A stretch of DNA of 64,000 nucleotides from Welwitschia mirabilis (Eukaryota; Gnetophyta; Gnetopsida; Welwitschiales): NCBI GenBank assembly GCA_051453625.1, contig JBOZIK010000001.1, positions 216,509,561 through 216,573,560 on the forward strand. Direction: 5' to 3'. The position numbers and the translations under genes were made by a program. Every line of letters begins with the position of its first letter. Within the stretch, counting starts at the first letter, position 1. This document shows positions 1 through 10,340 of this stretch, one piece after another. Under the pieces are notes generated by a model. That model was not told where the DNA came from, searched no databases, and saw only the letters and a list, made by a program, of their open reading frames with translations.

Positions 1-190
1 GTTTCTATTACTTTCAATTGTGTCTGCTCTTGATGAGTACTTTTCATTGTACTGGTCATCTTTCAGTAATAGAAATGCACTTGGTTTTTATGTTCAATAA
101 TTTCTGTTTTAAATTTTTAGTGCACATCTATTTTCATTATGAACTCTAATTTATGGTACATCTTATGGTTACTAAATAATTCATGATCCA

Positions 191-392
191 AATGTTGATT
201 ATCACATATATTTTGGCATTTTCATGTTTTACAAATTGTGTNNNNNNNNNNNNNNNNNNNNNNNNNNNNNNNNNNNNNNNNNNNNNNNNNNNNNNNNNNN
301 NNNNNNNNNNNNNNNNNNNNNNNNNNNNNNNNNNNNNNNNNAATGTTGATTATCACATATATTTTGGCATTTTCATGTTTTACAAATTGTGT
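191..392. other. 100-N assembly gap (242-341) with duplicated flanks
   Basis: The 51 bases 191-241 recur exactly at 342-392, on the two sides of a 100-N run. This is the signature of two overlapping contig ends joined by a default-size gap, so the duplication is probably an assembly artefact. Confidence 0.9.
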
Positions 393-550
393 TTTAAATT
401 GTTCTAATCTTGACACAAATTAGAAGCTTTCCAAAATGTCCTACTTGATATAAAATGTTTAATATTTTTGCAAAAGTTAATAGACATTTTGTGAGGGGGA
501 GTTTTTCTAAATCTAATCTCCTTAAACTAAGAAAAAGTTTACCATTGATG

Positions 551-564
551 TCAAAGGAGGAGAT
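551..564 (+). other. Polypurine tract of the left copia element
   Basis: TCAAAGGAGGAGAT stands directly before TGTTGAAT, the LTR start. This is the usual plus-strand priming site arrangement of plant copia elements. Confidence 0.7.
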
Positions 565-1919
565 TGTTGAATTATTATTTGTCAATTGATGTCAAACCAA
601 TGTTTTCTGTGTAGAAAAATTTGTTGTATCTTGTGCAGAATATATTAATCATTACAGGTTAGAAGTTGAAGTAATTTTATCACATTTTGATCCTGAAACC
701 TGTCAAGCTTTAATACCCTCCTGAGGGGAGCACACCTAAAGCGAACACATAAAAATGAACTAAATTCAGAGGAGTCGACTAGACGTTTGAGGGTTCAACC
801 AACCCTGTGAACTTGAGCACCAATACTTCTTAGTCGATCGTCGAGGAGTCGAATGGATACCTGAGGGGTCAACTGGACCTGTGTAACTGAGCATCAATAC
901 TTCAAAACTGATCGTTAAGGGATTAACTGGATTCGTGAGGAGTCAATGGGACCTCGAGTTGTATTCACCCTTTTCTCAGCAAGGGGTCAACTGAACCTTT
1001 ATGGGGTCGAGCAAACTTGGAGCAGAAAACTATGATGGATTTTTTCTTGACCAAGTGGGTGAGTGCATAGATATGCGGGCGACCGAATGACTGGTCGACC
1101 AGACCATGAAGGGTCGACCGGACATGAAGCTGTAAGAAATAGGGGCTGATTAAAAGAACACAAGGGCGACCGATTTAAGTGACGGCCCTAGATAGAATCG
1201 ACCATACTTTTAAGGGGTCGATCGGTCGTGATGGAAACAGAATTTTTCTAGTCATTGTACATCTGTTTTATGTCCATTGAAACATCTTTTTACTTGTAAA
1301 AACCCTCAAAGTATTCCACTATATATTGCCAAGAGTCAAAATCACTGTACCACTTTTTGAATCTTTTGGAAATCATTCATTGTACTCATTGGAATCTCAT
1401 ACCTGACCAAATATGAACCAAGAACTGTTGGTATCTTTGCATACTTGGTCGAATCTGTTGCACACTACACTTACTAATTGTACCATCTTCTGAAGAAGTG
1501 CTTTAATACTATTCTTGAGCTAAAGATCGAGTGATACTTGTGCATTTGGGCACATCATCATCACTAATACACTTTGTTACAAAAGGTTGAGACTAAGCCT
1601 TCAGAAAAAGTCCATTTGTAAAAGTTACAAGTGAATCTAGAATACCTGAAAAGAGTTTAATGGACATCTGGATCAAGCTGGATAGAAGCTGATCATCGAG
1701 AATAGAGTAGAGGGTTTTCCTAAACCACGATAAATCTTGTGTGCTTCTGACTGGTATTTTTGTGCTTTTTATCATTTAGTTTTTCAGAATATTTTTAGTT
1801 TTCTTGCATAAGTTTTTAGTGATTCATTTCAAGTAAAGTGTTTTTATTGAAAAGTTATTTAATCAATTTTAGAATCCTGTTCACTCCCTCCTTTCCTCTA
1901 AGGTTCTTCATCCTACACA
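565..1919 (+). repeat. 3' LTR of the left copia element
   Basis: It begins TGTTGA after the polypurine tract. Its end is placed near 1917-1923 by comparison with the LTR end at 43916, both having a C/T-rich stretch followed by CTA. It contains repeated GTCGA motifs (about 770-1230) and one copy (about 1581-1623) of the unit that is tandemly repeated four times in the TE-3 LTRs. The exact 3' end is uncertain by a few bases. Confidence 0.6.
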
Positions 1920-4900
1920 ATCATTCTTAATTCCTAAGAGGAGAATCTCTAATGTTGTAAATTTCTTCACCTCATATCCAAGCCCTTTCTATTCAAACCT
2001 TATTCAAATGCCTTGATAAACCTTCACGAGCTATGAAGTTTCTTTGCAGCCCTCAGAGTGAATGAAAAGTAGGATCGACTATACTAAAATGTGATGCCCT
2101 AATTAACTCATTTGAAATTGCTACCTATACCTCGATATAGGAGGCACATCTTCCAAAGATCATGAATTATAAACAAACTTAATGAATATAAAAGATTCAT
2201 AGCTTTTTATTAGACTATCTTGATTCTAGAGTTTAAAACCTAAAGTTTTTCCCCATTCGGATATCTATTTTTACAAATAAGTTGCTATTAGTATCACATA
2301 TCCAACACTACGTAGAAATATCAATGTTATAAATAAGATGCCAAACACTAGAATTTTATTCTTTCATTTATTGACTCCTTACAGTAGTGTAGCATTCTAT
2401 ACCATCTACAAAAATACTAAAGTATAGCTCATCCTTTCTATATATTACTTGTGTTAGCTTATAGATGTTGTGATGAACTTACTCTAGAATACTCATTATA
2501 TGAACTTCAAAGGTTTTAGGAAGTTTTTGTTGTAAATGTTACTTATTTAATAGGATTAACAAATGGGATTTTCTTTAATATTTTGAAAGCCAAAACATTT
2601 TATATAGCTTTGTGAAAATCTTTTGTTGTACAAAAGTATGGGTTACTTAGTCATTTGTACCACTTTAGAAACTCCTTGACTTTGTTTAGGCTACTAAATT
2701 ATACATTTCATTTGTACAATATTTGGTAATTAACTCACAAGTTAATAGGAGTCACCCATGTGTTTTCATTTGAACAAGCAAACCAATGATCTTATTAAAT
2801 GCAACACAGTTTTTCATGAATTAACTTCTTAAAAAAAGAAAAAGAAAAAAAATCCATGTCTATGGTGTTTCTTAATAGGTCATTGTATTTAAGTGATAAG
2901 AGAATTAGACTTGTTATTCTTGATTCTAAATTTCATAGTAGCCTTTGAAAAGTGTTGACACACTAATTAGATTCAAATTAAAGCTAGGTACATACCCTAC
3001 ATCTTTTTGGAATTATGAAGGCTAGTTTTCCATTTTTGTTACTAACATGTTAGTTGCATTTCCAAAAGTGTGGAAGCAGTTGCATATAGAATTTGAGACT
3101 TCTTATTATATGCCAGGAAACACTGAAATTAGTAGAACCATTAAAAGATTTACTAACAAAGAAAGTTGAGAAATTAATTACATCATTATTGGTTTGTGCA
3201 GTAACATCTAACTTGTCATTCCTAAGTTTATTATTAAGATCATTAAGATTTTTTAATAATTTTTAAATTGATAAGAGTTCTACTTTTACAAAATTAAGAG
3301 CAGGCCTTCCCTCTCCCTTTATTCTTCTTGTGGTTTTGTTTTTCCTACCTTCAATATTTTTGCCTTCCTTATGTCTTTTACTTCTCTTTGTGTTTAAAGA
3401 AGTTTAACAAAAAGATCCAAGATGGTCTTTGCCCCTCCAGATTGCTTATAAGTTTGTATAAAGATACTATCTTTTGTGAGTAACCTATGTAGCATTATAC
3501 ATTGTACTTAATTGTAATTAAACTTCAATCCCTTTTCTTGTCATTAGATCTGTAATGAGGGAAGCCACAAAGCGGCTACTTTGTACTAACATTCTTAACA
3601 TAAATGTATCTTCCAACACTACCTGAAGTTTCTAAGTAATACTACTTGGATCAACCATAGGAAGAATCACCTCCTATACCACTAAGTACGAAAGCATTAT
3701 CTGCAATTTGTACATCTTCTTCTAGATTTTCTAACATGTTTCTCAAATCCAAGGCTATTGAATAGGTTTAGTAATATTATTTCCAAGATATTGAAATTTG
3801 AATGGGTTAGAACTTACTGCTTTAATAGAGTGATGGATCTTCACATTGTGCTTGCAATATACTAAAGATTTTCTCAATTCCATGTTTGATCAATAAGAAC
3901 CTAGAGAATTTAGGTTTCAATCCCTTTTTCTAAAGTGGATCCCTCTTTTGATCCATGCTCTAGAACTTTGAAAGAAAGGAATGTGTAACAAAACTCAATC
4001 TTAAAAAAATAAGGGTTCATACCTAATTTAGAATGAACGAGGAAATGACTTAGAGATTGAGCAAACATACAAAGTACAACATATAAATCTAGTAAAAACA
4101 TAAGCAATGAAAATGACTAAGGATTTATGATTCCCTCATTGTACCAAAGATGAATGAGGAAATGACTTAAAGATTGAGACAACATACAAAGTACAACATA
4201 TAAATGTAGTAAAAACATAAGCAACAAAAACGACTAATGATTTATGATTCCCTCATTGTACTAAAGATGAGACTGATATAGCAAAGTTGGTTTGCAATCT
4301 CAACCATCATCATACATGTTAGCTTTAACTATCAAATTGGTTCTACGTGACAATTAATATGTAGTTTAACACCAAGCAATGGTTTATTATTGTCCTAGTT
4401 CCATATAATTTTTCTTGGATTAAAACTAAGGAATGAATAAGCATGATTCTTACTTGGGATCAAGCTTTTCAGAAAGGCATCATGTAATTATCTTTTTTGG
4501 AGACTAAGTATAAGCCAAAAAACCTTTCTCATCATAAAGCATACATGTTTTTTCGATTTCAAGTATCGCATTCCTTTCCTTCTTTTCGTTCCCCATCAAG
4601 TGGTGGTGGTGCTCTTTTTCTGAAACCATTTGGAGTGACAAGCTGAGTGTGTGCCCATATTTTTTTACTCTTTCAGTGTCTATGATAATGCTTTCATGCA
4701 TTATTCTGATTTGGGAATTGGGATATTTACAAACAGGATTTTATTATGTTATAAATGTTCAGAGCTTGATCCATGATGCAGGTTTTCTTATCCAGTCGTC
4801 TCAAATCTCAATCTAGAGATGCTTTATTCATGTGAATTTTGCTATGATTCACACTGTACAATGCTAATGACTGTTTTCTAGTGGGTGCAATCAGCATTAC

Positions 4901-5585
4901 CTATCAGATCTGCAAGCAGGGTAACAAATTATGAAACATACAGCACAGCTATGATTTCCACATTGAATGAGATGCCCCTGCTTCAAGGATAGCCCATCAC
5001 GCAAGCACTGCAGAAAGCTCGAAAGTGTTTTCAACTGTGATGAATTTTGCAGATTGAAGATCAGTGGAATGTATATGAGTCAATATAATATGCAAAATCA
5101 TTATAACAAAGTGCTTTTCTCAAGATTTAAGGATGAGTAGATCAAGAGTCATAGCAAATGCCCATTATAAAGATGAAAAACATGCCCCTCATGAGATCTT
5201 ATTCACAGGAAAAGTAGCTTGCTTTCAAAATTATGCTTCAGAATCAACTGAAGCACTACCCTTCTCAACAGTATTTCTGGACTTCTACAACTTGTGTTTG
5301 GAAAAACTCCCTCCTGCAACTTCTCTGAATTATTCATAAATGCTTCTGAGAACACTTTCTATACAGAGCTGGGAAAAAAACTCAAAAATTCCCTCGCCAC
5401 TATTGCTCCTCAACCTTGATTGCCACATTTCAGCTACATCCTCGACTTCTGATATACCAATTTCAGCTTCCAGTTTGAATATCTAAAGGAATACAGAGAT
5501 ACCAGATGATAGCAAAGACAAAGCATTTATGTCAGAGAAGACAAAAACTGTACAAGACATTCCTTTAAATTGTCTGACAGAAAAG
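1920..5585. other. Gene-free stretch downstream of the kinase gene
   Basis: No reading frame here resembles a known protein; the longest open stretches are 60-70 codons with no family features. The part near 5100-5585 should contain the 3' untranslated region of the kinase gene, but I see no clear AATAAA signal on the minus strand. A 117-bp tandem duplication lies at 4039-4272. The rest is AT-rich with no structure I can name. Confidence 0.5.
4039..4272. repeat. 117-bp tandem duplication, two copies
   Basis: The unit starting GAGGAAATGACTTA at 4039 recurs at 4156 with the same spacing throughout, with only scattered substitutions. It is non-coding, and its few differences suggest that it is younger than the surrounding sequence. 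Confidence 0.9.
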
Positions 5586-8500
5586 CTAACGAGATCCTTC
5601 ACTGCTTCCATTCACATTGACCTTGTTCCTTTCTCTGAAGTTCTCTCCCCATGATTTTGCTTCTGCAATTGCCCGTTCCCTGTCCTCGCAAACTGCTAGA
5701 ATTCTCCTTCCACTCTCTCTGGGAACTCTCCCACCAAAGTTGGGACTGTCTTTTGCTCCATCAGAGTCCCCACTCTCTCTAGCACTGCGGTGTTGGGAAC
5801 CATTCACAGCATCCACCTGTGCAGGCTGATCATTACAATCCTCTGCCATGGCTAATTGGTATCGTGCACTTCTGCGTCTGCTTCCTCTATCATTTTCTCT
5901 GTCAACATTAGGCTTTCTGTCCTTGGAAGCAGCACCAGAAGTGCGACCACTGTTGGTGGGGTGGGATGAAAGGTAACTAAGGGCTGTAACAACATCACCC
6001 ATAAGAGGCCTTGCACTAGCCTCATCTTGCAGACACATTGCTGCAACTGCAAGTCCCTGATATAAACCACGCATGGGATAGTTGCCCTTGAGCAAGGGAT
6101 CGGCCATAAGAGCAAACTTTTTGCGATCTTTGAAAAGAGGCCTTGCCTGAAAAAGCACAATAAAATCTGATCAGTAGTAATGAACTGACTCCATTTCACA
6201 AGGCTAAACAATATAACAAGGAAAAACAGCCACGGGATATGAAGGGGAATTTCAAGAAATCTTTCACCTACACATCTTCTCAGATTAGTCAGCCTCTGGC
6301 AACAAGAAGACCATGTGTGGTTGCTCAGGTTTCTTGTGTTAAAAACATAATCAGAACAAACAAAGAGCAATAACCCCATGATTAGGATAATGGACCACCA
6401 TAAATCCATTTCCAAATACAAGGAAACTCAGGAATAACAAGCAGAATTTGTACCAAATTTAGGTAGAAGACACGGAAAGAGTCTGATGACATTTTCAAAG
6501 TTTTTGATCTAGGAGTTCCCTACAAAGTATGAGAGTACAAAGAACAGTTTAGAAGTTCTTATCAACATTGAGTTTTGGGATTATTATTTTCAAGCTTTTG
6601 AACTGATATTTCATCATAGAGAAAGCCTTTCCTCCTAACATTGACACACTGTGCCTGTTGAAGACAAAAGCTCAAAACAAGATGCTGTCTGCATTGTTCA
6701 TCTCAAAAGACTTTTGCTTATGCTGCCACATAGTCGGGAAGCATTCTCTCAAACATTGCAAATGCAGTGCCGTAAGATAAGATTAAATTTTTAACAAGGC
6801 TTTCAATGGAGACCAAATCAAGGGAGGAAAAAGGTTACTCTCTATTGTAAACAAAATACTAGAATACTGTTCGTCCATTTGCCATGATTCTACAAAGCAA
6901 TTTGCATCTTACTTAAGAAAATGAAGTAACATATTTTCTAAAGCAACCAGAAAATAAGATTGGTAAAAGCACAAACCCAGTTAACCAGATTCTGCTCCTT
7001 TGAAGGACGAGCGTTGTCAATGGCTTTTCTTCCTGTAATAAGCTCTAGTAGTACTACTCCAAAGCTGTATACATCTGATTTAACAGTCAATTGGCCTGTC
7101 ATTGCATACTCTGGTGCACAATAACCATAAGTGCCCATTACCCTAGTTGAAACATGGGTCTTGTCACCAACAGGCCCTAGCTTTGCTAATCCAAAGTCTG
7201 ATAATTTAGGATGAAATTCCTCATCTAGCAAAATGTTTGATGACTTGAAATCCCGGTATATAACTGGAGGGTTTGCTTTGGCATGCAAATACTCCAATCC
7301 CCTAGCAGCACCAGCTGCAATCTTCATTCTCCTATTCCAATCTAATGGCTCTTTATCAGGTGGGAGATCTGAAAAAAGGCAGCTCAAGGCATTGGTCATG
7401 ACTTGAAGAAGTGCTCATGTAAAGAAAATGTAACTTTCAAACACTTATAACAGCATTTACCATGAAGATGATCCTCTAATGATCCCAGTGGGAGGTATTC
7501 ATACACCAGAAGCCTCTGATCACCATCAGCACAGTACCCAATAAGATTCACAAGATTTGGATGGTGAAGAAGACTGAGCATCAACACCTCTACAAGAAAC
7601 TCTCTGTTTCCCTGCAATCCATTCCTGTCCAATTGTTTGACAGCCACGACCTGATCCAAAATACAAAATTACCACTTCTATCAAGGGTAAGACATAGATA
7701 GCTTAATATTAGCATTGCCTAAAACATTAATACGACCAATGTGCTAAAAAAAACCAGAAGAGGAAGCCTAGAAAGCATTTGAAAGACTTTGATAGTGAAG
7801 AAGGCAAACACGAACAAAAACAGAACTGCAGTAATAAGAAAATTTTGAATGCTTATGTTGTTTAGGAAACTGTTTTCCAAAAAATGGCTGTACATCTTTT
7901 AAATTCTATGAATTCACAATGGTTAGCAATTTAAAATTAGACTTAAAAAGTGCAAGGAGAATGTTCCCTTATAGGAAATTTTTGGTTTTCCTGCAATAAG
8001 TTCCTGTCCAGTTGTTTAATAGCCATTACCAAATAGAAATGATGAAAATATCACTTGTGTCAAAGCCAAGAGGTGCAGAATATAAAATTAGCATTGCCTG
8101 AAAATTTAATTAGACCTTCATATGTTTAGAAAACTAGAAGAGCATAAACCTACAATCAGTGAAATTCACTCAAGTAAAAAGATAGTCCAGAAAAGACAAG
8201 CCCACAAAAAGTCAAAAACAAAGAATGAAATTGTTAAAGACAACATACAAACACGTATTTCCAAAGATTTAATTTCGCTATAGACAAGAACAGGCCCAGA
8301 AACATGACCCAGAGAAAAGTATGGAGAAAATGTTTCATACAAAGATAACTAAGCTATATTATCCCATTCCAAAAGATCTCCTTTAAAGTGTAGTTCAGCT
8401 AACAGTGATCAGAAACTTAAAAACAATGCAGGGAGGGTACTCTTTCATAGAGAAGACAATTAAGCATCAACAGCTTGACAAGAAATTCTCGGTCTCTCTG

Positions 8501-9858
8501 CAGCTCATTCCTGCCCAACTTTTGGGCAAGAAATATGTGATTAAGATGAATAATTCAGGACTTGTGCAAAGACAAGAAAAAATTAATTTACTATTACGAA
8601 TGCCTAAGAAATTATTAAGACATTGTAACAATCAGAAAACTATAAGGAAAAAGCCCATGAGCATTACAATGGTATGATAATGAGAAACGCTACAAGAAAT
8701 ATGGACTGTCACGATTGCATACTCCTATATGAGGTTAACTTCATATTTGCTGCAGAAGCACATAGAACCATATTCAACATTTGATACAGGTTAAGTGATT
8801 TTAGAAAATAAGACTAAAAGCTTATCTTGGGGCTGTAAATCAAATTTACAACATTAAGAGGGTATGAACCCATTGTTACTAAACTTATACAACTCTTAAA
8901 GTCTAAATTTGGTTAAAAATATAATTGTCTAGAAAAACAGGTTACAGAGAGTTCAATAGTGCTAAGCCTGATCTGACTCTTAGCTTCAGGACGATCAGCT
9001 AAAACTGAAGAGACTTTGGTGTGTTCTTGTAGATGTCACTGACTCTGATAAAATAATAAATTTTCTTAACTGAGTGTGTTCTGAGGTTACCTAGTTTCGA
9101 AGAATTTAGCTTCCCAGTTTGGATTCCAGTCCAGTTTGACAACAATATTGAAGCATACCCAAGATTTATGTTTAAAAACCATATGTCAGCGGTAATGATT
9201 TTGAGATCTCAAGAGATTGGATGAGACGGCTACAGCAGAAATTGATCTACTGAAACGTACCTGACCAGTGCTCTCAAGCCTTCCTTTATAAACTCTGCCG
9301 AAGCCACCTTCGCCGAGAAAGCAATCAGGCCTGAAATTGTTAGTAGCGGCAGCCAATTCTCTGAATTGGAATGTCTGAGCAGGGATGTTGGCCACCCCTT
9401 CCTTGGAAAGCTCATCCTTCTTGGGCTCGTTCACAGACTTTGTCTTTAACTTCTCTGAATCAGCGCCCGTTCCAACAAAAACACAAACAGGTTGTAAGAA
9501 TTCATCCTCATATAACAATAACAAAATGACCGAAGAACCAGTACAAGAGCCTAAACTGAAATCGATCTAATTACCAGATTTCAAAAGAGTCATGAACCCC
9601 AAACTTAATCAACCAAAGGGACAAAATATTCAATTCAGAGAAGTGCCCGAAATAAGTTGAATTCAAACCTTGCGGGACCTTCGGGACCTGTTGAATAGGC
9701 GGAACAGTCGTTGCAATAGCCACCGGAGGCGGAGGAGAAGGAGGAGCTCGAGGAGGAGACCCTTCATCTTGATCGGTCATTTTGCCGCTGCTGATGCTAT
9801 CAGCCCCCCTGAGGGGTTTTTCCTCCTTCGAAGATCCGAAACAAGGAAAGCAGAACAT
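5586..9858 (-). CDS. PBL27-like: PBL27-like receptor-like cytoplasmic kinase (RLCK-VII), five coding exons
   Basis: Ser/Thr protein kinase of the RLCK-VII/PBS1-like family, closest to Arabidopsis PBL27 (family knowledge: links the CERK1 chitin receptor to MAP kinase activation at the plasma membrane). Coding exons on the minus strand: 9858-9669, 9454-9261, 7650-7461, 7368-6977 and 6146-5586. All introns are GT..AG, phases agree, and the joined length is 1527 nt (508 aa plus TAG), close to the usual size. Landmarks: [10 protein letters not shown] start with Cys3 and Cys6 as palmitoylation candidates and no Gly2; Pro-rich stretch at about 35-58; glycine loop LGEGGFG 110-116; VAVK Lys133; likely helix-C Glu149; catalytic loop YRDF with Asp231 (RD kinase); DFG 249-251; activation loop to APE 276-278 with Ser265/Thr266; subdomain XI Arg368; Arg/Ser-rich tail ending [17 protein letters not shown], typical of the PBL27 clade. 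The first in-frame ATG is used; the leader has no ATG back to about 10340. It looks intact. The species-level symbol is inferred. Confidence 0.93.
7968..8160 (-). pseudogene. Relic copy 1 of the intron 2/exon 3 junction of the kinase gene
   Basis: This part of intron 2 aligns with 7601-7780, covering the 5' part of exon 3, its acceptor and the adjoining intron. The minus strand reads [13 protein letters not shown] where exon 3 reads [13 protein letters not shown], so the ATP-site Lys is still encoded. The flanking intron also matches (AGCATTGCCT, then AGAAGAG). The AG of the splice acceptor (plus-strand CT at 7651-7652) reads TG here, so it should not be spliced. The rest of exon 3 is missing. 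Confidence 0.75.
8446..8660 (-). pseudogene. Relic copy 2 of the intron 2/exon 3 junction of the kinase gene
   Basis: A second degenerate copy of the same block. The minus strand gives a stop-free run of about 23 codons, including [16 protein letters not shown], matching [16 protein letters not shown] of exon 3. The codon aligned with helix-C Glu149 encodes Lys. The acceptor AG aligns with AC, so the splice signal is lost. Matching continues into flanking intron sequence (AATGCCTAAGAAATTATTAA). It lies about 510 bp from relic copy 1, and copy 1 lies about 378 bp from the real exon. Confidence 0.7.
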
Positions 9859-10340
9859 TTTAATCGCCTCTTTGCTGAAATAAAAGGAGGGTTTCAGAAG
9901 GGAATCCCTAGAGCAGATCAGCGGACAGACAGAAGAGGCTTCGGTTTAATACACGGGAGAAGAAAATGGAATGGAAGTTTCCAATTTCTGGAAAGGGCAA
10001 GGGCACAGTCAAAACGCGTAAGGGGATAGAAAGAAAGAAAGAAAGAAGGGGGTTTTTTCTGTGTTTGTTATGAGGATTCCAATTCCAATAGCGGTGACCC
10101 AACGAAGCAGCTTCCTTCCTTTACTGAATTTGATTTTGATACCGGCTCGCCGATTGATTGATCTCTGCTCTGCTCTCTCTTTCTCGCTTATTTCTTTCAA
10201 TTTCTTTTGAGATGCTGCTGCTTCTGCAGCTGCTGTCGCTGCGTGTCTTGTCGTGATTAAAAAAAAAGGGTTCCTCAGATTCTTCACTCTGGATTTCTTG
10301 GGCCGTTTTGGGGGGCGTTTGGGTATCCTCCTTCGCAGCA
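9859..10340 (-). promoter_or_regulatory. Probable 5' leader and core promoter region of the kinase gene
   Basis: On the minus strand no ATG occurs between the start codon and about 10343, which supports the chosen start. The region is richer in C and G than its surroundings. It carries a (TTTC)n tract (10027-10048 on the plus strand, as GAAA repeats) and a GA-rich tract (about 10159-10190), both common in plant leaders. I see no clear TATA box and cannot place the transcription start. Confidence 0.45.

Larger units (their letters stand above)
1..1919 (+). mobile_element. 3' end of a decayed Ty1/copia retrotransposon
   Basis: A non-coding tail (1-550), a polypurine tract and one LTR lie in the order expected for the 3' end of a plus-strand copia element. 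The body would be left of the window. No primer-binding site follows the LTR, so this is a 3' LTR and not a 5' LTR. Parts of the LTR match, in opposite orientation, the LTRs at 40563-41717 and 43916-45144: both have GTCGAC-rich stretches and a GGTTGAGACT..AGCCT block. No protein domain is visible in the tail. Seen: order and motifs. Inferred: family membership. Confidence 0.65.

Noticed and set aside
5133-5339. 68-codon plus-strand frame
   Set aside because: In the 3' flank of the kinase gene on the opposite strand, with no recognisable domain.
5852-6421. 189-codon minus-strand frame
   Set aside because: It runs through intron 4 and overlaps exon 5 in the wrong frame; no family features.
8405-8677. 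90-codon plus-strand frame
   Set aside because: It is antisense to the decayed exon 3 copy and opens by chance.
9670-10029. 119-codon Arg-rich plus-strand frame
   Set aside because: Antisense to exon 1; the Arg run is the complement of the Pro codons.
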